Shown in pieces: positions 1 through 8,960 of a stretch of DNA of 64,000 nt (position 1 is its first letter; the number at the start of each line of letters is the position of its first letter). The notes below the pieces were generated by a model that was given only the letters and a program-made list of their open reading frames with translations, was not told where the DNA came from and did no database searches. Source of the stretch: Polaribacter sp. HaHaR_3_91 (GTDB taxonomy: Bacteria; Bacteroidota; Bacteroidia; Flavobacteriales; Flavobacteriaceae); assembly GCF_019278525.1 (NCBI RefSeq), contig NZ_CP058986.1:1646001-1710000 (forward strand), in the 5' to 3' direction. Made by a program: the position numbers and the translations under genes.

Positions 1-511
1 AAAGATTGTTACTTGCGATCCGCATTCATTTAATACTTTAAAAAATGAATATCCTTCTTTAGGAGGGAAATATGAAGTTTTCCATCACACACAATTTATA
101 CAAGACTTAATTGCAGCAGGTCGTTTAAAAATAGATGATACTACTTTAAAAGGTAAAAGAGTTACGTTTCACGATCCTTGTTATTTAGGTAGAGCCAACG
201 AAGTGTATGAGTCTCCTAGAGAATTAATAAAAAGATTAGGTGTTAATTTAACCGAAATGAAACGCAATAAATCTACCGCTTTATGTTGCGGAGCGGGAGG
301 AGCACAAATGTTTAAAGATGCAGAAAAAGGGGATAAGGAGATAAATGTTTTAAGAACAGAAGATGCTTTAGAAACCAAACCCAATATTATTGCTACGGGT
401 TGCCCTTATTGTAATACCATGATGACAGACGGAATTAAATTTAAAGAAAAAGAAGCAGAGGTTGTTGTTAAAGATATTGCAGAGTTAATTGCAGAGGCTA
501 ATAATTTGTAG
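1..511 (+). CDS. (Fe-S)-binding CCG-domain protein, 3' part
   Basis: The reading frame is open from the window edge (first full codon at base 2), so the true start lies outside; about 169 residues are visible. It shows the distal part of one Cys-Cys-Gly module (TCDPH, Cys5) and a complete second module: HDPCYLGR (Cys60), CCGAGG (Cys95-96) and GCPYC (Cys134, Cys137). This spacing is the CCG pattern of heterodisulfide reductase subunit B, GlpC and LutA, where each module binds a cofactor, often a [4Fe-4S] cluster. In Flavobacteriaceae such proteins of about 260 aa usually follow a larger 4Fe-4S dicluster partner. An electron-transfer role is inferred; the substrate is unknown. Confidence 0.85.
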   Translation, partial: KIVTCDPHSFNTLKNEYPSLGGKYEVFHHTQFIQDLIAAGRLKIDDTTLKGKRVTFHDPCYLGRANEVYESPRELIKRLGVNLTEMKRNKSTALCCGAGGAQMFKDAEKGDKEINVLRTEDALETKPNIIATGCPYCNTMMTDGIKFKEKEAEVVVKDIAELIAEANNL

Positions 512-534
512 ATAAAAACATTAAAATAATTTAA

Positions 535-1038
535 ATGTTTGAAAACGAATTTGTTTCTAATTTACCAAATATTACTGAGATAGCTTTTAAACGGATTCAT
601 AAGAATTATTTAAAAGTCATTTTATTTAATGTATTATTACTTTTTACTGCTGTCTTATTAGGGCTTTACTTTGCAAGTTATTATAATTTTCTTCAAGGAA
701 TTAGTCCTTATGTTTACCTTATTTATATCGCTTTTATAATCGTTTTTATTTTTACAGTACTTTTACTTTACTTCGGATTTAAAAAAAGAAAATATGCGGT
801 TAGACAAAAAGATATTTCTTATAAAAGTGGCTTGTTTTTCAAAAAAATAACTACAGTACCATTTTCTAGAGTTCAGCATATAGAAGTAGATGAAAGTCCT
901 TTTTCTAGGTTTTTTAAATTGGCTTCCTTAAGTGTTTTTACGGCAGGGGATAGTAGTGATGATTTAGAAATAAAAGGTATTACCAAAAAAGAAGCTATAC
1001 AAATAAAAGAATTTATCAGTCAAAAAATCAATGAATAA
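535..1038 (+). CDS. bacterial PH-domain (bPH2, YdbS-like) membrane protein
   Basis: A 167-aa protein with two membrane segments (about residues 24-46 and 55-78) followed by one bacterial pleckstrin-homology domain of the old DUF304 type, seen in the run YAVRQKDISYKSGLFF, then VPFSRVQHIEVDESPFSR. Its stop overlaps the next gene by 8 bases, so the two are translationally coupled. The YdbS/YdbT pair is widespread and sits at the cytoplasmic membrane; the molecular role is not settled. ATG start at 535, 23 bases after the previous stop. Confidence 0.85.
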   Translation: MFENEFVSNLPNITEIAFKRIHKNYLKVILFNVLLLFTAVLLGLYFASYYNFLQGISPYVYLIYIAFIIVFIFTVLLLYFGFKKRKYAVRQKDISYKSGLFFKKITTVPFSRVQHIEVDESPFSRFFKLASLSVFTAGDSSDDLEIKGITKKEAIQIKEFISQKINE

Positions 1039-2530
1039 TACGTTTGATTTTAGCCAATTTTCTAAACAGTCTAAAAAAGGAATTCTTGTAATTTATCTTA
1101 AGTTACTATATAAAGTCTTAAAAGCTTTTTGGGTTTTGCTATTCCTATTTATTCAAAAGTTCTCTGAATTTAATGAGAGTACATTTTTCTACATCTACAT
1201 GGGACTCGGGTTTTTGTTCCTATTTTTTCTGATTAGAGCTTTTTTGATTTATGAAAACTTTCAGTTTAAGGTTCAAAATAATCATTTTATCTTAAAACAA
1301 GGAATTTTAAAAAAAACAAATACTTCCATTTCTTTTGATCGAATTCAGAATATTAATTTTAAGCAAAATATTATTCAGCAACTTATTAATGTTCATGAAG
1401 TTAATATAGAAACTGCTGGGTCTAATAAAACAGAAATTTCTATAAAAGCATTGTCTTTTCAAAAAGCAAAAGCACTTAAAAGTCAACTTTCATCTTATAA
1501 TTCTAATTTACTTAAACAGGAAAGTGTTGCTGAAAAACCTTTTTTAAAAATAAGTTTATTAGAATTGTTAAAGGTTAGTTTAACAGAAAATCACCTACAA
1601 AGTTTGCTTATTTTTCTGGCATTATTATTAGGTCTTTATCAGCAATTAGAGCAATTATTTAGTGGTATTGGAAAAGATTACTTGCTAAATGAATACATAG
1701 AAAAGAGTAGTAATTCGTTTCATCAAGGCGTATTTGTATTTATTGTGCTCTTTATTTTACTGGTTTTTATAGCCATTTTAAGTTCTTTTATGAGAGTGTT
1801 TTTATTTCATTTTAATTTAACTGTTTTTATAAAAGACCAGAATTTTGAAATTTATCAAGGATTGCTTACCAAGAAATCTATTATTTTAAAGAAGGATAAA
1901 ATTCAAAGTATTACTATTTCTACAAATCCAATAAAAAAGATTCTAGGTATTTTCTTTATTACATTTAAACAAGCTGTTAGTGGCAAGGTAAGTGGAAAAA
2001 GAAAGGATAAGTTAATACGAATTGTTGGTTGTAAGAAAGCTCAGGTTAGTAAGATTAAAGAAATACTTTTTAGTTTTTCTGAAGTAGACGATTTAGAAAA
2101 AAAACAGGTGCATGTTTATTTAAAAAAGAGAATGTATTTTTTGTCTTTTATACTTTTGTTGATATTAAACGGAGTTTTTTATCTTACTTTTTTAGATGGA
2201 TTGGTTTTCTTCGGGAATGTTTTATTGGTTCCTTTGTTTATCCTTTTTGTCCATCTAATATTCAATAAAAGATTTTATAAAATAAGCGATGATGTTTTAC
2301 TAGTTGGTTCTGGAGTTTTTGACACTCATTTAACATATTTACCGTTTTTTAAGGTTCAAAATATTAAAATGATGCAAACTTTTTTTCAAGAAAGAAATAA
2401 GGTTGTAGATTTGGTTTTTCAAACCGCTTCTGGAGAAATTAAACTTCCTTGTATAGAAAAAAGCGAGGCGATAAAAATTTACAATTATACTTTATTTAAA
2501 GTGGAAAGTAGTACAGATTTATGGATGTAA
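1031..2530 (+). CDS. bacterial PH-domain (YdbT-like) membrane protein
   Basis: A 499-aa partner of the preceding gene. Three bPH2 repeats can be read: around residues 80-140 (ILKQGILKKTNTSISF, then FDRIQNINF), around 275-330 (FEIYQGLLTKKSIIL, then KDKIQSITI) and around 415-480 (LLVGSGVFDTHLTYLPFF, then KVQNIKMMQ). Membrane-segment pairs precede each repeat. This architecture is the YdbT family, always found with a short YdbS-like protein. It overlaps both neighbours, 8 bases upstream and 10 bases with menA downstream, so it probably belongs to the men transcription unit. Confidence 0.85.
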   Translation: MNNTFDFSQFSKQSKKGILVIYLKLLYKVLKAFWVLLFLFIQKFSEFNESTFFYIYMGLGFLFLFFLIRAFLIYENFQFKVQNNHFILKQGILKKTNTSISFDRIQNINFKQNIIQQLINVHEVNIETAGSNKTEISIKALSFQKAKALKSQLSSYNSNLLKQESVAEKPFLKISLLELLKVSLTENHLQSLLIFLALLLGLYQQLEQLFSGIGKDYLLNEYIEKSSNSFHQGVFVFIVLFILLVFIAILSSFMRVFLFHFNLTVFIKDQNFEIYQGLLTKKSIILKKDKIQSITISTNPIKKILGIFFITFKQAVSGKVSGKRKDKLIRIVGCKKAQVSKIKEILFSFSEVDDLEKKQVHVYLKKRMYFLSFILLLILNGVFYLTFLDGLVFFGNVLLVPLFILFVHLIFNKRFYKISDDVLLVGSGVFDTHLTYLPFFKVQNIKMMQTFFQERNKVVDLVFQTASGEIKLPCIEKSEAIKIYNYTLFKVESSTDLWM

Positions 2531-3432
2531 AAAGTTACGTAAAAGCAGCACGATTAAGAACCTTACCTTTATCGGTTTCAGGGATTATTGTTGGAAGTTT
2601 TTTAGGAAGTGATCAGTTAAATAATCAGATTTCAATTTTAGAATCGCCTATTTTTTGGTTAGCAATTTTAACCACTATTGGTTTTCAAGTATTGTCTAAT
2701 TTTGCAAACGATTATGGAGACGGAATTAAAGGCTCCGATAAAAATAGAACAGGAGAAGCACGTATGGTTTCATCAGGAGCAATTACTCCGAAACAAATGA
2801 AATCTGCCATGATAATTACAACAATTATTACGTTGATAATTGCGTTATTGCTAATTTATGTTTCATTCGGAAAAGAAAATTTTGGGTATTCAATATTATT
2901 TTTAGGCTTAGGAATTGCTTCTATTGCAGCAGCTATAAAATATACAGTTGGTAATTCAGCCTATGGTTATAGTGGTTTTGGAGATATTTTTGTTTTTCTA
3001 TTCTTTGGTTTGTTAAGTGTAGTAGGTAGTTATTTCTTGTACACAAAACAGGTGGATTATACTATTTTTCTACCCGCAATATCTGTTGGCTTGCTTAGTA
3101 CAGCAGTTTTAAACCTTAACAATTTACGAGATAGGGAAGAGGATCAAAAAAATAATAAAAATACCCTAGTGGTAAAGTTAGGAATATTAAAGGCAAAAAA
3201 ATACCATTATGGATTGATTTTTGGTGCTTTAATTACTGCTTGTATATATACTTTTTTAGATTTTAAATTTGTTTATCAACTTATTTTCTTGATGGCTTTT
3301 GTGCCATTAATTAAAAACGTAAAAACTGTTGCAAACAACACGATACCTTCGGAATTAGATAGTGAATTAAAGAAAGTAGCATTGAGTACTTTTTTGTTTG
3401 CAATCCTTTTTGGAATTGGACAAATATTGTAA
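2521..3432 (+). CDS. menA: 1,4-dihydroxy-2-naphthoate prenyltransferase MenA
   Basis: A 303-aa UbiA-superfamily integral membrane enzyme that joins a polyprenyl chain to 1,4-dihydroxy-2-naphthoate, giving demethylmenaquinone. Both Mg-diphosphate Asp motifs are visible: NDYGDGIKGSD (residues 63-73) and NLRDREED (201-208), between about eight hydrophobic helices. ATG start at 2521 overlaps the end of the PH-domain gene by 10 bases. menC and menE follow on the same strand, which supports menaquinone rather than another UbiA product. Menaquinone is the usual respiratory quinone of flavobacteria. Confidence 0.95.
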   Translation: MDVKSYVKAARLRTLPLSVSGIIVGSFLGSDQLNNQISILESPIFWLAILTTIGFQVLSNFANDYGDGIKGSDKNRTGEARMVSSGAITPKQMKSAMIITTIITLIIALLLIYVSFGKENFGYSILFLGLGIASIAAAIKYTVGNSAYGYSGFGDIFVFLFFGLLSVVGSYFLYTKQVDYTIFLPAISVGLLSTAVLNLNNLRDREEDQKNNKNTLVVKLGILKAKKYHYGLIFGALITACIYTFLDFKFVYQLIFLMAFVPLIKNVKTVANNTIPSELDSELKKVALSTFLFAILFGIGQIL

Positions 3433-3459
3433 ATTAGAATTCAATTATAATTGTAAAAT

Positions 3460-4137
3460 ATGAAGATTAAATATTTAGGGCATTCTTGTTTTTCTATAGA
3501 AATTAATAAAGTAACTATTTTAGTAGATCCGTTTATTTCGGGGAATGCATTGGCTTCTCATATAGATATTTCTACTCTTAAAGCAGATTTTATTTTATTA
3601 ACTCACGCGCATCAAGACCATGTTTTAGATGTAGAAATAATTGCAGAAAGAACAAAGGCAGTCATTGTTTCTAACTATGAAATAGCCATGTACTATGGTG
3701 CAAAAGATTTAGAAGTAACTGCATTAAATCATGGAGGGACTTTTAAAACGGAGCACTTTTCTGCCAAATATGTAAATGCAATTCATACTTCATCTTTTGC
3801 AGATGGCACGTATGGCGGTGAGCCAGGTGGTTTTGTTATTTCATCTAAAGATAAAAACTTATATGTTGCAGGAGATACTGCTGTTACCATGGATATGAAA
3901 CTAATTCCTTTAACAACAAAACTTGATGCGGCTATTTTTCCTATTGGAGATACGTTTACAATGGGAGTTGAAGACGCAATTATTGCAAGTGATTTAGTGG
4001 AGTGTACCAAAATAATAGGCTGTCATTTTGATACTTTTCTTCCAATTGAAATAGATGTAAATGATGCCAAAATTAAATTCTCATCAAAAAATAAAGAATT
4101 AGTTATATTAGAAATAGGAGGAAATATAAAATTATAA
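3460..4137 (+). CDS. UPF0173-type metal-dependent hydrolase
   Basis: A 225-aa stand-alone metallo-beta-lactamase-fold protein. The zinc-binding HxHxDH motif is HAHQDH at residues 49-54; LGHSCFSIE and DPFISGN precede it as in UPF0173 proteins. Further metal ligands are likely in AGDTAVTMD and IGCHFDTF. Length is normal for the family. The natural substrate is not known. It lies between menA and menC with 27 bases upstream and 1 base downstream spacing, a placement that recurs in flavobacteria, but I see no direct link to quinone synthesis. Confidence 0.85.
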   Translation: MKIKYLGHSCFSIEINKVTILVDPFISGNALASHIDISTLKADFILLTHAHQDHVLDVEIIAERTKAVIVSNYEIAMYYGAKDLEVTALNHGGTFKTEHFSAKYVNAIHTSSFADGTYGGEPGGFVISSKDKNLYVAGDTAVTMDMKLIPLTTKLDAAIFPIGDTFTMGVEDAIIASDLVECTKIIGCHFDTFLPIEIDVNDAKIKFSSKNKELVILEIGGNIKL

Positions 4138-4138
4138 A

Positions 4139-4663
4139 ATGAAAACAATAAAAGTAATATTAATAATCATATCTACCTTTATAGTGATTTTTTTACTAAC
4201 AGGTTTAATTGTAAAAGAAACAACGTATACGGCAGAAGTGTCTATAGATAAGTCTGTAGACGAGGTTTTTACAGCTTTTAATAATTCGGAGGATGTAAAT
4301 AACTGGATTCCAGAAGTACAGTCTTTTGAGGTAGTTAATGAAAATCCAGGAAAAATAGGAAGCATCTATAAAATAGTGGTTTTAAACCAAGGGCAAGAAA
4401 TTACAATGACCGAAAAGGTGTTGGCATATGTACCTAATGAAAAAGTAACCTTGTTTTTTAATGCACAGGGTATGCTTAAAAAAGACGATTATATTTTTAC
4501 AGAAAAAGACGGAGTTACCACCGTTACTTTAAATGCAAGTTGCCAAAGTGACACCTTTCTAATGGCTTGTGTTTTTCCCTATTTTAAAGGAACATTCATG
4601 GAGCAAGATCAATCTTATTTAGATAATTTTAAAGCTTTTGTAGAAGATAAAACAGAAGATTAA
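4139..4663 (+). CDS. SRPBCC (START-like) family protein
   Basis: A 174-aa protein with one N-terminal membrane segment (about residues 4-24) followed by a helix-grip START/polyketide-cyclase fold: YTAEVSIDKSVDEVFTAF opens the domain, WIPEVQSFEVV and TMTEKVLAYVPNEKVTLFF are typical strands. Such domains bind hydrophobic ligands; no ligand can be assigned. It begins 1 base after the UPF0173 stop, so the two are cotranscribed. Confidence 0.75.
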   Translation: MKTIKVILIIISTFIVIFLLTGLIVKETTYTAEVSIDKSVDEVFTAFNNSEDVNNWIPEVQSFEVVNENPGKIGSIYKIVVLNQGQEITMTEKVLAYVPNEKVTLFFNAQGMLKKDDYIFTEKDGVTTVTLNASCQSDTFLMACVFPYFKGTFMEQDQSYLDNFKAFVEDKTED

Positions 4664-4677
4664 TTCTTCTTTTTTTG
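4654..4677 (+). terminator. weak intrinsic terminator overlapping the SRPBCC stop
   Basis: AGAAGA, a 5-base loop holding the stop codon, then TCTTCT and a run of T. The stem is only 6 A/T-rich pairs, so it could be a partial terminator between the menA and menC parts of the cluster. Confidence 0.35.
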
Positions 4678-4767
4678 TTGAAAAGACCGTTAAAAATATT
4701 TTATTAGCTGTGGTAAAGCACTAAAAAGACGGTATTCATATAAATATTTTATAAAAAATAAATTCTT

Positions 4768-5805
4768 TTGATACACGCTACTCATAAAAAATATATCCTC
4801 AATTTTAAAAATCCAAGTGGAACTTCACGTGGAATTTTAAGAACCAAAGAAACGTGGTTTATTATTTTAGAGCAAAATGGTAAAACAGGTATTGGTGAAA
4901 CTGGTTTGTTTAGAGGTTTAAGTATAGATGATGTTGTTAATTATGAAGAAAAACTAATTTGGGCTTGTACAAATATTAACAAAGGTTTGGTGTTTTTGCT
5001 TAAAGAGCTTTGTGAATTTCCATCCATACAATTTGGACTAGAACAGGCTTTTTTATCCCTTAAAAGCGAAGATAAGTTTACATTGTTTCCATCAGAATTT
5101 ACAAATGGAAATGAAGCTATTGCCATAAATGGACTTATCTGGATGGGAGAAAAAGCGTTTATGAAAAAGCAAATCAAAGAAAAATTAGAATCTGGTTTTT
5201 CTTGCATCAAAATGAAAATTGGTGCTATTGATTTTGAAGCAGAAATAGCATTGTTAAAATCCATCCGAAAAGAATTTTCATCCAAAGAAATAGAATTAAG
5301 GGTAGATGCAAATGGTGCTTTTAATCCTAAAAATGCGTTAGAAAAATTAAAGCGTTTATCAGAATTAGAAATTCATTCTATAGAACAACCCATCAAACAA
5401 GGGCAAGTTCAAGAAATGGCTGTTTTATGTGCCAAGACACCTTTGCCAATTGCATTGGATGAAGAGTTGATAGGTATATTTTCATCCGAAGCCAAAAAAC
5501 AAATGTTACAAACAATTCAACCTCAGTTTATCATTTTAAAACCGAGTTTAATTGGTGGTTTTGCCGGGAGTTTAGAATGGATTAAATGTGCAGAAGCAAT
5601 AAATGCTGATTGGTGGATAACTTCTGCATTAGAAAGTAATATTGGCTTGAATGCTATTGTGCAATTTACACATACATTAAAAAGTAATTTACCACAAGGC
5701 TTAGGAACAGGTGGCTTGTTTACAAATAATTTTACGAGTCCGTTAGAAGTTAAAAATGGAGCTTTGCATTATAATCAAACTCAAAATTGGGATTTTAATT
5801 TATAA
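4768..5805 (+). CDS. menC: o-succinylbenzoate synthase MenC
   Basis: A 345-aa enolase-superfamily enzyme that dehydrates SHCHC to o-succinylbenzoate in menaquinone synthesis. The catalytic set is complete: KMK (Lys148, Lys150), Asp180 in RVDANGAF, Glu206 in EQPI, Asp231 in LDEE and Lys258 in LKPSLIGG. The start is TTG at 4768; no in-frame ATG gives a better N-terminus, and the first residues already fit the capping domain. A gap of 104 bases separates it from the SRPBCC gene, and the CPBP gene follows 2 bases later. Confidence 0.93.
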   Translation: MIHATHKKYILNFKNPSGTSRGILRTKETWFIILEQNGKTGIGETGLFRGLSIDDVVNYEEKLIWACTNINKGLVFLLKELCEFPSIQFGLEQAFLSLKSEDKFTLFPSEFTNGNEAIAINGLIWMGEKAFMKKQIKEKLESGFSCIKMKIGAIDFEAEIALLKSIRKEFSSKEIELRVDANGAFNPKNALEKLKRLSELEIHSIEQPIKQGQVQEMAVLCAKTPLPIALDEELIGIFSSEAKKQMLQTIQPQFIILKPSLIGGFAGSLEWIKCAEAINADWWITSALESNIGLNAIVQFTHTLKSNLPQGLGTGGLFTNNFTSPLEVKNGALHYNQTQNWDFNL

Positions 5806-5807
5806 AT

Positions 5808-6773
5808 ATGAATTTTATACAACAAGCATATAAAGGAAAAAATGAATGGTTTCATTGGGTATTAACCATCATGGTGGTTTTTGTTGGCTGGCAAATTGTA
5901 GGTGTATTGCCTTTAACAGTTTTAGCTTATATGCATTCTGTAGATATAGCAGGGTTTACTGCGGCGGCTCAAAATAATTTTATGACGTTAGATATCGATA
6001 AAAATCTCTTCCTTTTTTTTATGATCTTAATGTTCTTTTTTGGCTTAGTCAGTCTTTTAATAGCAATTAAGTACATTCATAAAAGAACTTTAACATCTTT
6101 GGTTACCAGTAGAAAGTCGATAGATTGGAAACGTTTTTGGTTTGGCTTTATTACTTGGGGAATCGTTTCTGCCGTTGTAATTATGAGTGGTATTTTTCTG
6201 TCTCCAGAAAGTTATGAGTGGAATTTTAAACCGATACCTTTCTTTACTTTAATAGCAGTTTCTTTTTTGTTTTTACCTTTTCAAACTAGTTTTGAAGAGT
6301 TGTTGTTTAGAGGATACTTTATGCAAGGTTTGGGTATTTTAGCTAAAAATAGATGGGTGCCTTTAATTATCACTTCAGTTTGTTTTGGGTTATTACATGG
6401 CGCAAATCCAGAGGTAGAGAAACTAGGTTACATTTCTATGGTTTTTTATATTGGAACAGGATTCTTTTACGGAATTACCACCTTAATGGACGAAGGAACT
6501 GAATTGGCAATTGGTTTACATGCTATAAATAATATTGTAGCTGCATTTTTTGTAACTACAAATTGGACTGTTTTTCAAACGGATGCATTGTATGTAGATA
6601 CCTCAGAACCTTCTGTAGGGTGGGAAATGTTTTTTCCTGTGTTGGTTTTATATCCAATTCTATTATTTATTTTTTCTAAAAAATATGGATGGAAAAATTG
6701 GAAAGAAAAACTAACAGGTAAGATTACTGAACCTGTTAATTTAAAAGAAAATTATAGAATTTTAGAAGATTGA
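5808..6773 (+). CDS. CPBP family intramembrane glutamic protease
   Basis: A 321-aa multi-pass membrane protein with the CPBP/Rce1 motifs: EExxxR at Glu163-Glu164-Arg168 (FEELLFRGY), FGLLHG with His197, and HAINN with His238. These form the glutamate-based active site of Rce1-like proteases. The target is unknown; in bacteria the family ranges from CAAX-like processing to bacteriocin immunity. It sits inside the men cluster, its TGA overlapping the TTG start of menE, so expression is coupled to menaquinone genes. Confidence 0.88.
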   Translation: MNFIQQAYKGKNEWFHWVLTIMVVFVGWQIVGVLPLTVLAYMHSVDIAGFTAAAQNNFMTLDIDKNLFLFFMILMFFFGLVSLLIAIKYIHKRTLTSLVTSRKSIDWKRFWFGFITWGIVSAVVIMSGIFLSPESYEWNFKPIPFFTLIAVSFLFLPFQTSFEELLFRGYFMQGLGILAKNRWVPLIITSVCFGLLHGANPEVEKLGYISMVFYIGTGFFYGITTLMDEGTELAIGLHAINNIVAAFFVTTNWTVFQTDALYVDTSEPSVGWEMFFPVLVLYPILLFIFSKKYGWKNWKEKLTGKITEPVNLKENYRILED

Positions 6774-7861
6774 AAATAGATAAGTTTCATAGCAACTTTC
6801 AATTAAATGAGGTTTCATTTGCTTCTGTAGATGAAATTCTATCGTATACATCTCGTTTTTCTGATGAAATATATCCATTTTTAGAAAGTTGGTTTTCAGC
6901 CGATGCTTTTATTACAGTGAAAACTTCTGGTTCTACAGGTGTTCCAAAAAACATAAAATTGCATAAAAAGCAGATGATCAATTCTGCTTTGGCTACTGGT
7001 AGTTTTTTTGATTTAAAAGAAAATACAACAGCATTGTTATGTTTGCCTACAGAATACATTGCGGGTAAAATGATGTTGATTCGTGCTTTAATCTTAGGCT
7101 GGCATTTAGATATGGTAGCACCATCTTCTTATCCACTACGTGGGATAAAAAAACAGTATGATTTTTCTGCAATGGTTCCGTTACAGTTGGAGAATTCTAT
7201 CAAGTCTTTAAATTTAATTAAAAAATTAATTGTTGGTGGAGGCGTAGTTTCTAGTCAATTACAAGATAAAATTCAGGCTTCTAATTGTAGTGTTTTTGCA
7301 ACTTACGGGATGACGGAAACCATTACTCATATTGCCGTTAAAAGGTTGAATAGTTTTTCATCATTACAAAACAATAATAGTAATGAATCTTTTCAAAAGG
7401 ACTTTTATAAAACACTACCAAATGTAGAAATCTATAAAGATGTTAGAAACTGTCTGGTAATTAAAGCGCCAAAGGTTTCCAATGAAGTGATTTTTACAAA
7501 TGATATCATTCATTTAGTTTCTGATGATCAATTTGAATGGTTAGGTCGTTTAGATAATGTAATAAACTCAGGAGGAGTAAAATTGCATCCAGAAAAAATA
7601 GAAGAAAAGTTATCGAAAATAATAAGCAAACGTTTTTTTGTTGCAGGTATATCAGATGATAAGCTAGGGCAGAAGCTTGTTTTAATGATAGAACAACCAT
7701 TTGCATCATTAGATGAAGAAGTAGCCTTAAAATTAAAAATAAAGCAATTAAAAACACTTACTAAATTCGAGATTCCAAAAGAAATTTATTTTGTTGCTAG
7801 TTTTATAGATACCGAAACAAATAAAATTCAACGTACCAAGACCTTAGGTTTATTAAAATAA
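6770..7861 (+). CDS. menE: o-succinylbenzoate-CoA ligase MenE (short form)
   Basis: A 363-aa acyl-adenylate enzyme that activates o-succinylbenzoate with ATP and CoA. Visible motifs are the phosphate loop TSGSTGVPK (52-60), YGMTET (179-184) and the hinge region WLGRLDNVINSGG. It is about 100 residues shorter than E. coli-type MenE because the N-terminal subdomain is reduced, as I recall for other Bacteroidota. The start is TTG at 6770, overlapping the CPBP stop (TTGA). Order menC-CPBP-menE makes the assignment firm. Confidence 0.88.
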   Translation: MKIDKFHSNFQLNEVSFASVDEILSYTSRFSDEIYPFLESWFSADAFITVKTSGSTGVPKNIKLHKKQMINSALATGSFFDLKENTTALLCLPTEYIAGKMMLIRALILGWHLDMVAPSSYPLRGIKKQYDFSAMVPLQLENSIKSLNLIKKLIVGGGVVSSQLQDKIQASNCSVFATYGMTETITHIAVKRLNSFSSLQNNNSNESFQKDFYKTLPNVEIYKDVRNCLVIKAPKVSNEVIFTNDIIHLVSDDQFEWLGRLDNVINSGGVKLHPEKIEEKLSKIISKRFFVAGISDDKLGQKLVLMIEQPFASLDEEVALKLKIKQLKTLTKFEIPKEIYFVASFIDTETNKIQRTKTLGLLK

Positions 7862-8074
7862 GAAGCTAGGTTTATACATTTATTTTTAATATTTCATTCT
7901 TTCTAATATTATATCCGAAAGAGAAACTTTCTCTCTGAAATAATAAAAGGATAATTCGATACATTTAAGATTCATATAATAGTGCTCAAAATTTCTTAGC
8001 TATTTAATAATATTATATTATTCTTATCATTATTTTGAATTTACCATAATTAATAACTAAATGTTACAGTTATC
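7862..8074. other. AT-rich intergenic stretch after the men cluster
   Basis: No coding frame or recognisable element is apparent before the promoter at 8075. A short imperfect hairpin around GAGAAACTTTCTCTC (about 7920-7938) may end men transcription, but it lacks a clear T-tract. Confidence 0.4.
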
Positions 8075-8105
8075 TTGAAAAATATTTATATTTTTTATAT
8101 ATTTG
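8075..8105 (+). promoter_or_regulatory. Bacteroidota-type promoter (TTG / TAnnTTTG)
   Basis: TTG at 8075-8077, a 20-base spacer and TATATTTG at 8098-8105 match the -33/-7 consensus of Bacteroidota primary sigma factors. Transcription should begin near 8111-8113. There is no coding start until 8348, and a terminator-like hairpin lies at 8179-8213. Confidence 0.6.
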
Positions 8106-8111
8106 TATTTA

Positions 8112-8213
8112 TTCTGACGATAATACATAATAATTAAATTGGGGGATTGAATTTATTATATTCTAAGAATAACCTAAGGTCGTAATTTTCTAATTACGGC
8201 TTTTTCTTTTTTT
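8112..8213 (+). ncRNA. candidate ~100-nt short RNA or attenuated leader
   Basis: The segment runs from the predicted transcription start to the T-tract of the hairpin at 8179-8213. It contains no plausible reading frame. It carries TTGGGGGA (8139-8146), conspicuous in such AT-rich DNA. It is either a free short RNA or the leader of the thioredoxin-like gene at 8348. The call rests on promoter and terminator alone. Confidence 0.4.
8179..8213 (+). terminator. intrinsic terminator
   Basis: GTCGTAATT (8179-8187), loop TTCT, AATTACGGC (8192-8200), a 9-pair stem with one G-U pair, followed by a T-rich tract to 8213. Confidence 0.65.
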
Positions 8214-8347
8214 ATTCCTAATGTTTTTACCGGATTTACTTTTTTAATTGAGAGATACTATCTTCTTTTAACGCCTAATTAAGGGGAATTTTCTATGGAG
8301 TTTTTTTTATGGTATTATTTTTGATATTTTTGATGAAATTACCATTC

Positions 8348-8836
8348 ATGAAAAAAGTTATTTTAGGATTTACTATTTGTTTTTTTTCCATTACATATAT
8401 TGTAGCACAAGAACACCCAATAGAAAAGCAAGAAGTTAATATAGAAGATTCAGTTCATATAAACTGGGAACCTTCTTTTAACGATGCTTTAAAGAAGTCT
8501 AAAAAAGAAAATAAACCAGTACTTATTTATTTTACAGGATCAGATTGGTGTGGTCCCTGTATTATTTTAGATAAGAAACTTTTTCATACAGAAAAATTTA
8601 AGGCTATAGCAGATAAAGATTTAGTATTGTATGAGGCAGATAGTCCTAGAAATGTAGATTTAATTTCTGCGGAGACTTTAGAAGTAAATAATGAATTAAA
8701 GAGAAAATTTAAAATAAGATCTTTTCCTACGTTAGTGTTTGTAAATCATAAAGGTAAAATGATCGGCTATAAAAAAGGATTAATTCTTACCGATTATTAT
8801 TATCCTTTTATTCAATCTGTTATCGAAAATTATTAA
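8348..8836 (+). CDS. secreted thioredoxin-like protein
   Basis: A 162-aa protein counted from the ATG at 8348; an upstream in-frame ATG at 8309 would add 13 residues in front of a good signal peptide (MKKVILGFTICFFSITYIVAQ), so the internal start is preferred. The thioredoxin-fold domain carries WCGPC (Trp67, Cys68, Cys71) in YFTGSDWCGPC and the conserved cis-proline run RSFPTLVF. Export to the periplasm and a thiol-disulfide role are likely. The N-terminal linker of about 40 residues is not conserved with thioredoxin. It converges on the OmpA gene across a shared terminator. Confidence 0.85.
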   Translation: MKKVILGFTICFFSITYIVAQEHPIEKQEVNIEDSVHINWEPSFNDALKKSKKENKPVLIYFTGSDWCGPCIILDKKLFHTEKFKAIADKDLVLYEADSPRNVDLISAETLEVNNELKRKFKIRSFPTLVFVNHKGKMIGYKKGLILTDYYYPFIQSVIENY

Positions 8837-8890
8837 AAAATATACTTATAACTTAACAACACTTTCCGTTATAGGTTCATTATATATAGT

Positions 8891-8941
8891 TTTAGAACAA
8901 CAAAAACCGAAGCAATATGCTTCGGTTTTTGTTGTTCTAAA
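8891..8941. terminator. strong bidirectional terminator
   Basis: A perfect 24-base inverted repeat, arms 8891-8914 and 8918-8941 with a 3-base centre. The core is CCGAAGCA/TGCTTCGG flanked by A- and T-tracts, so it can stop both the thioredoxin-like gene (+) and the OmpA gene (-). Confidence 0.85.
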
Positions 8942-8960
8942 TTATATTAGAAAAATAAAA

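Noticed and set aside
7506..7757. Minus-strand open frame inside menE
   Set aside because: Leucine-rich antisense frame fully within a gene with clear adenylate-enzyme motifs.
8309..8347. Upstream start for the thioredoxin-like protein
   Set aside because: The extra 13 residues would precede a complete signal peptide; the ATG at 8348 is better.
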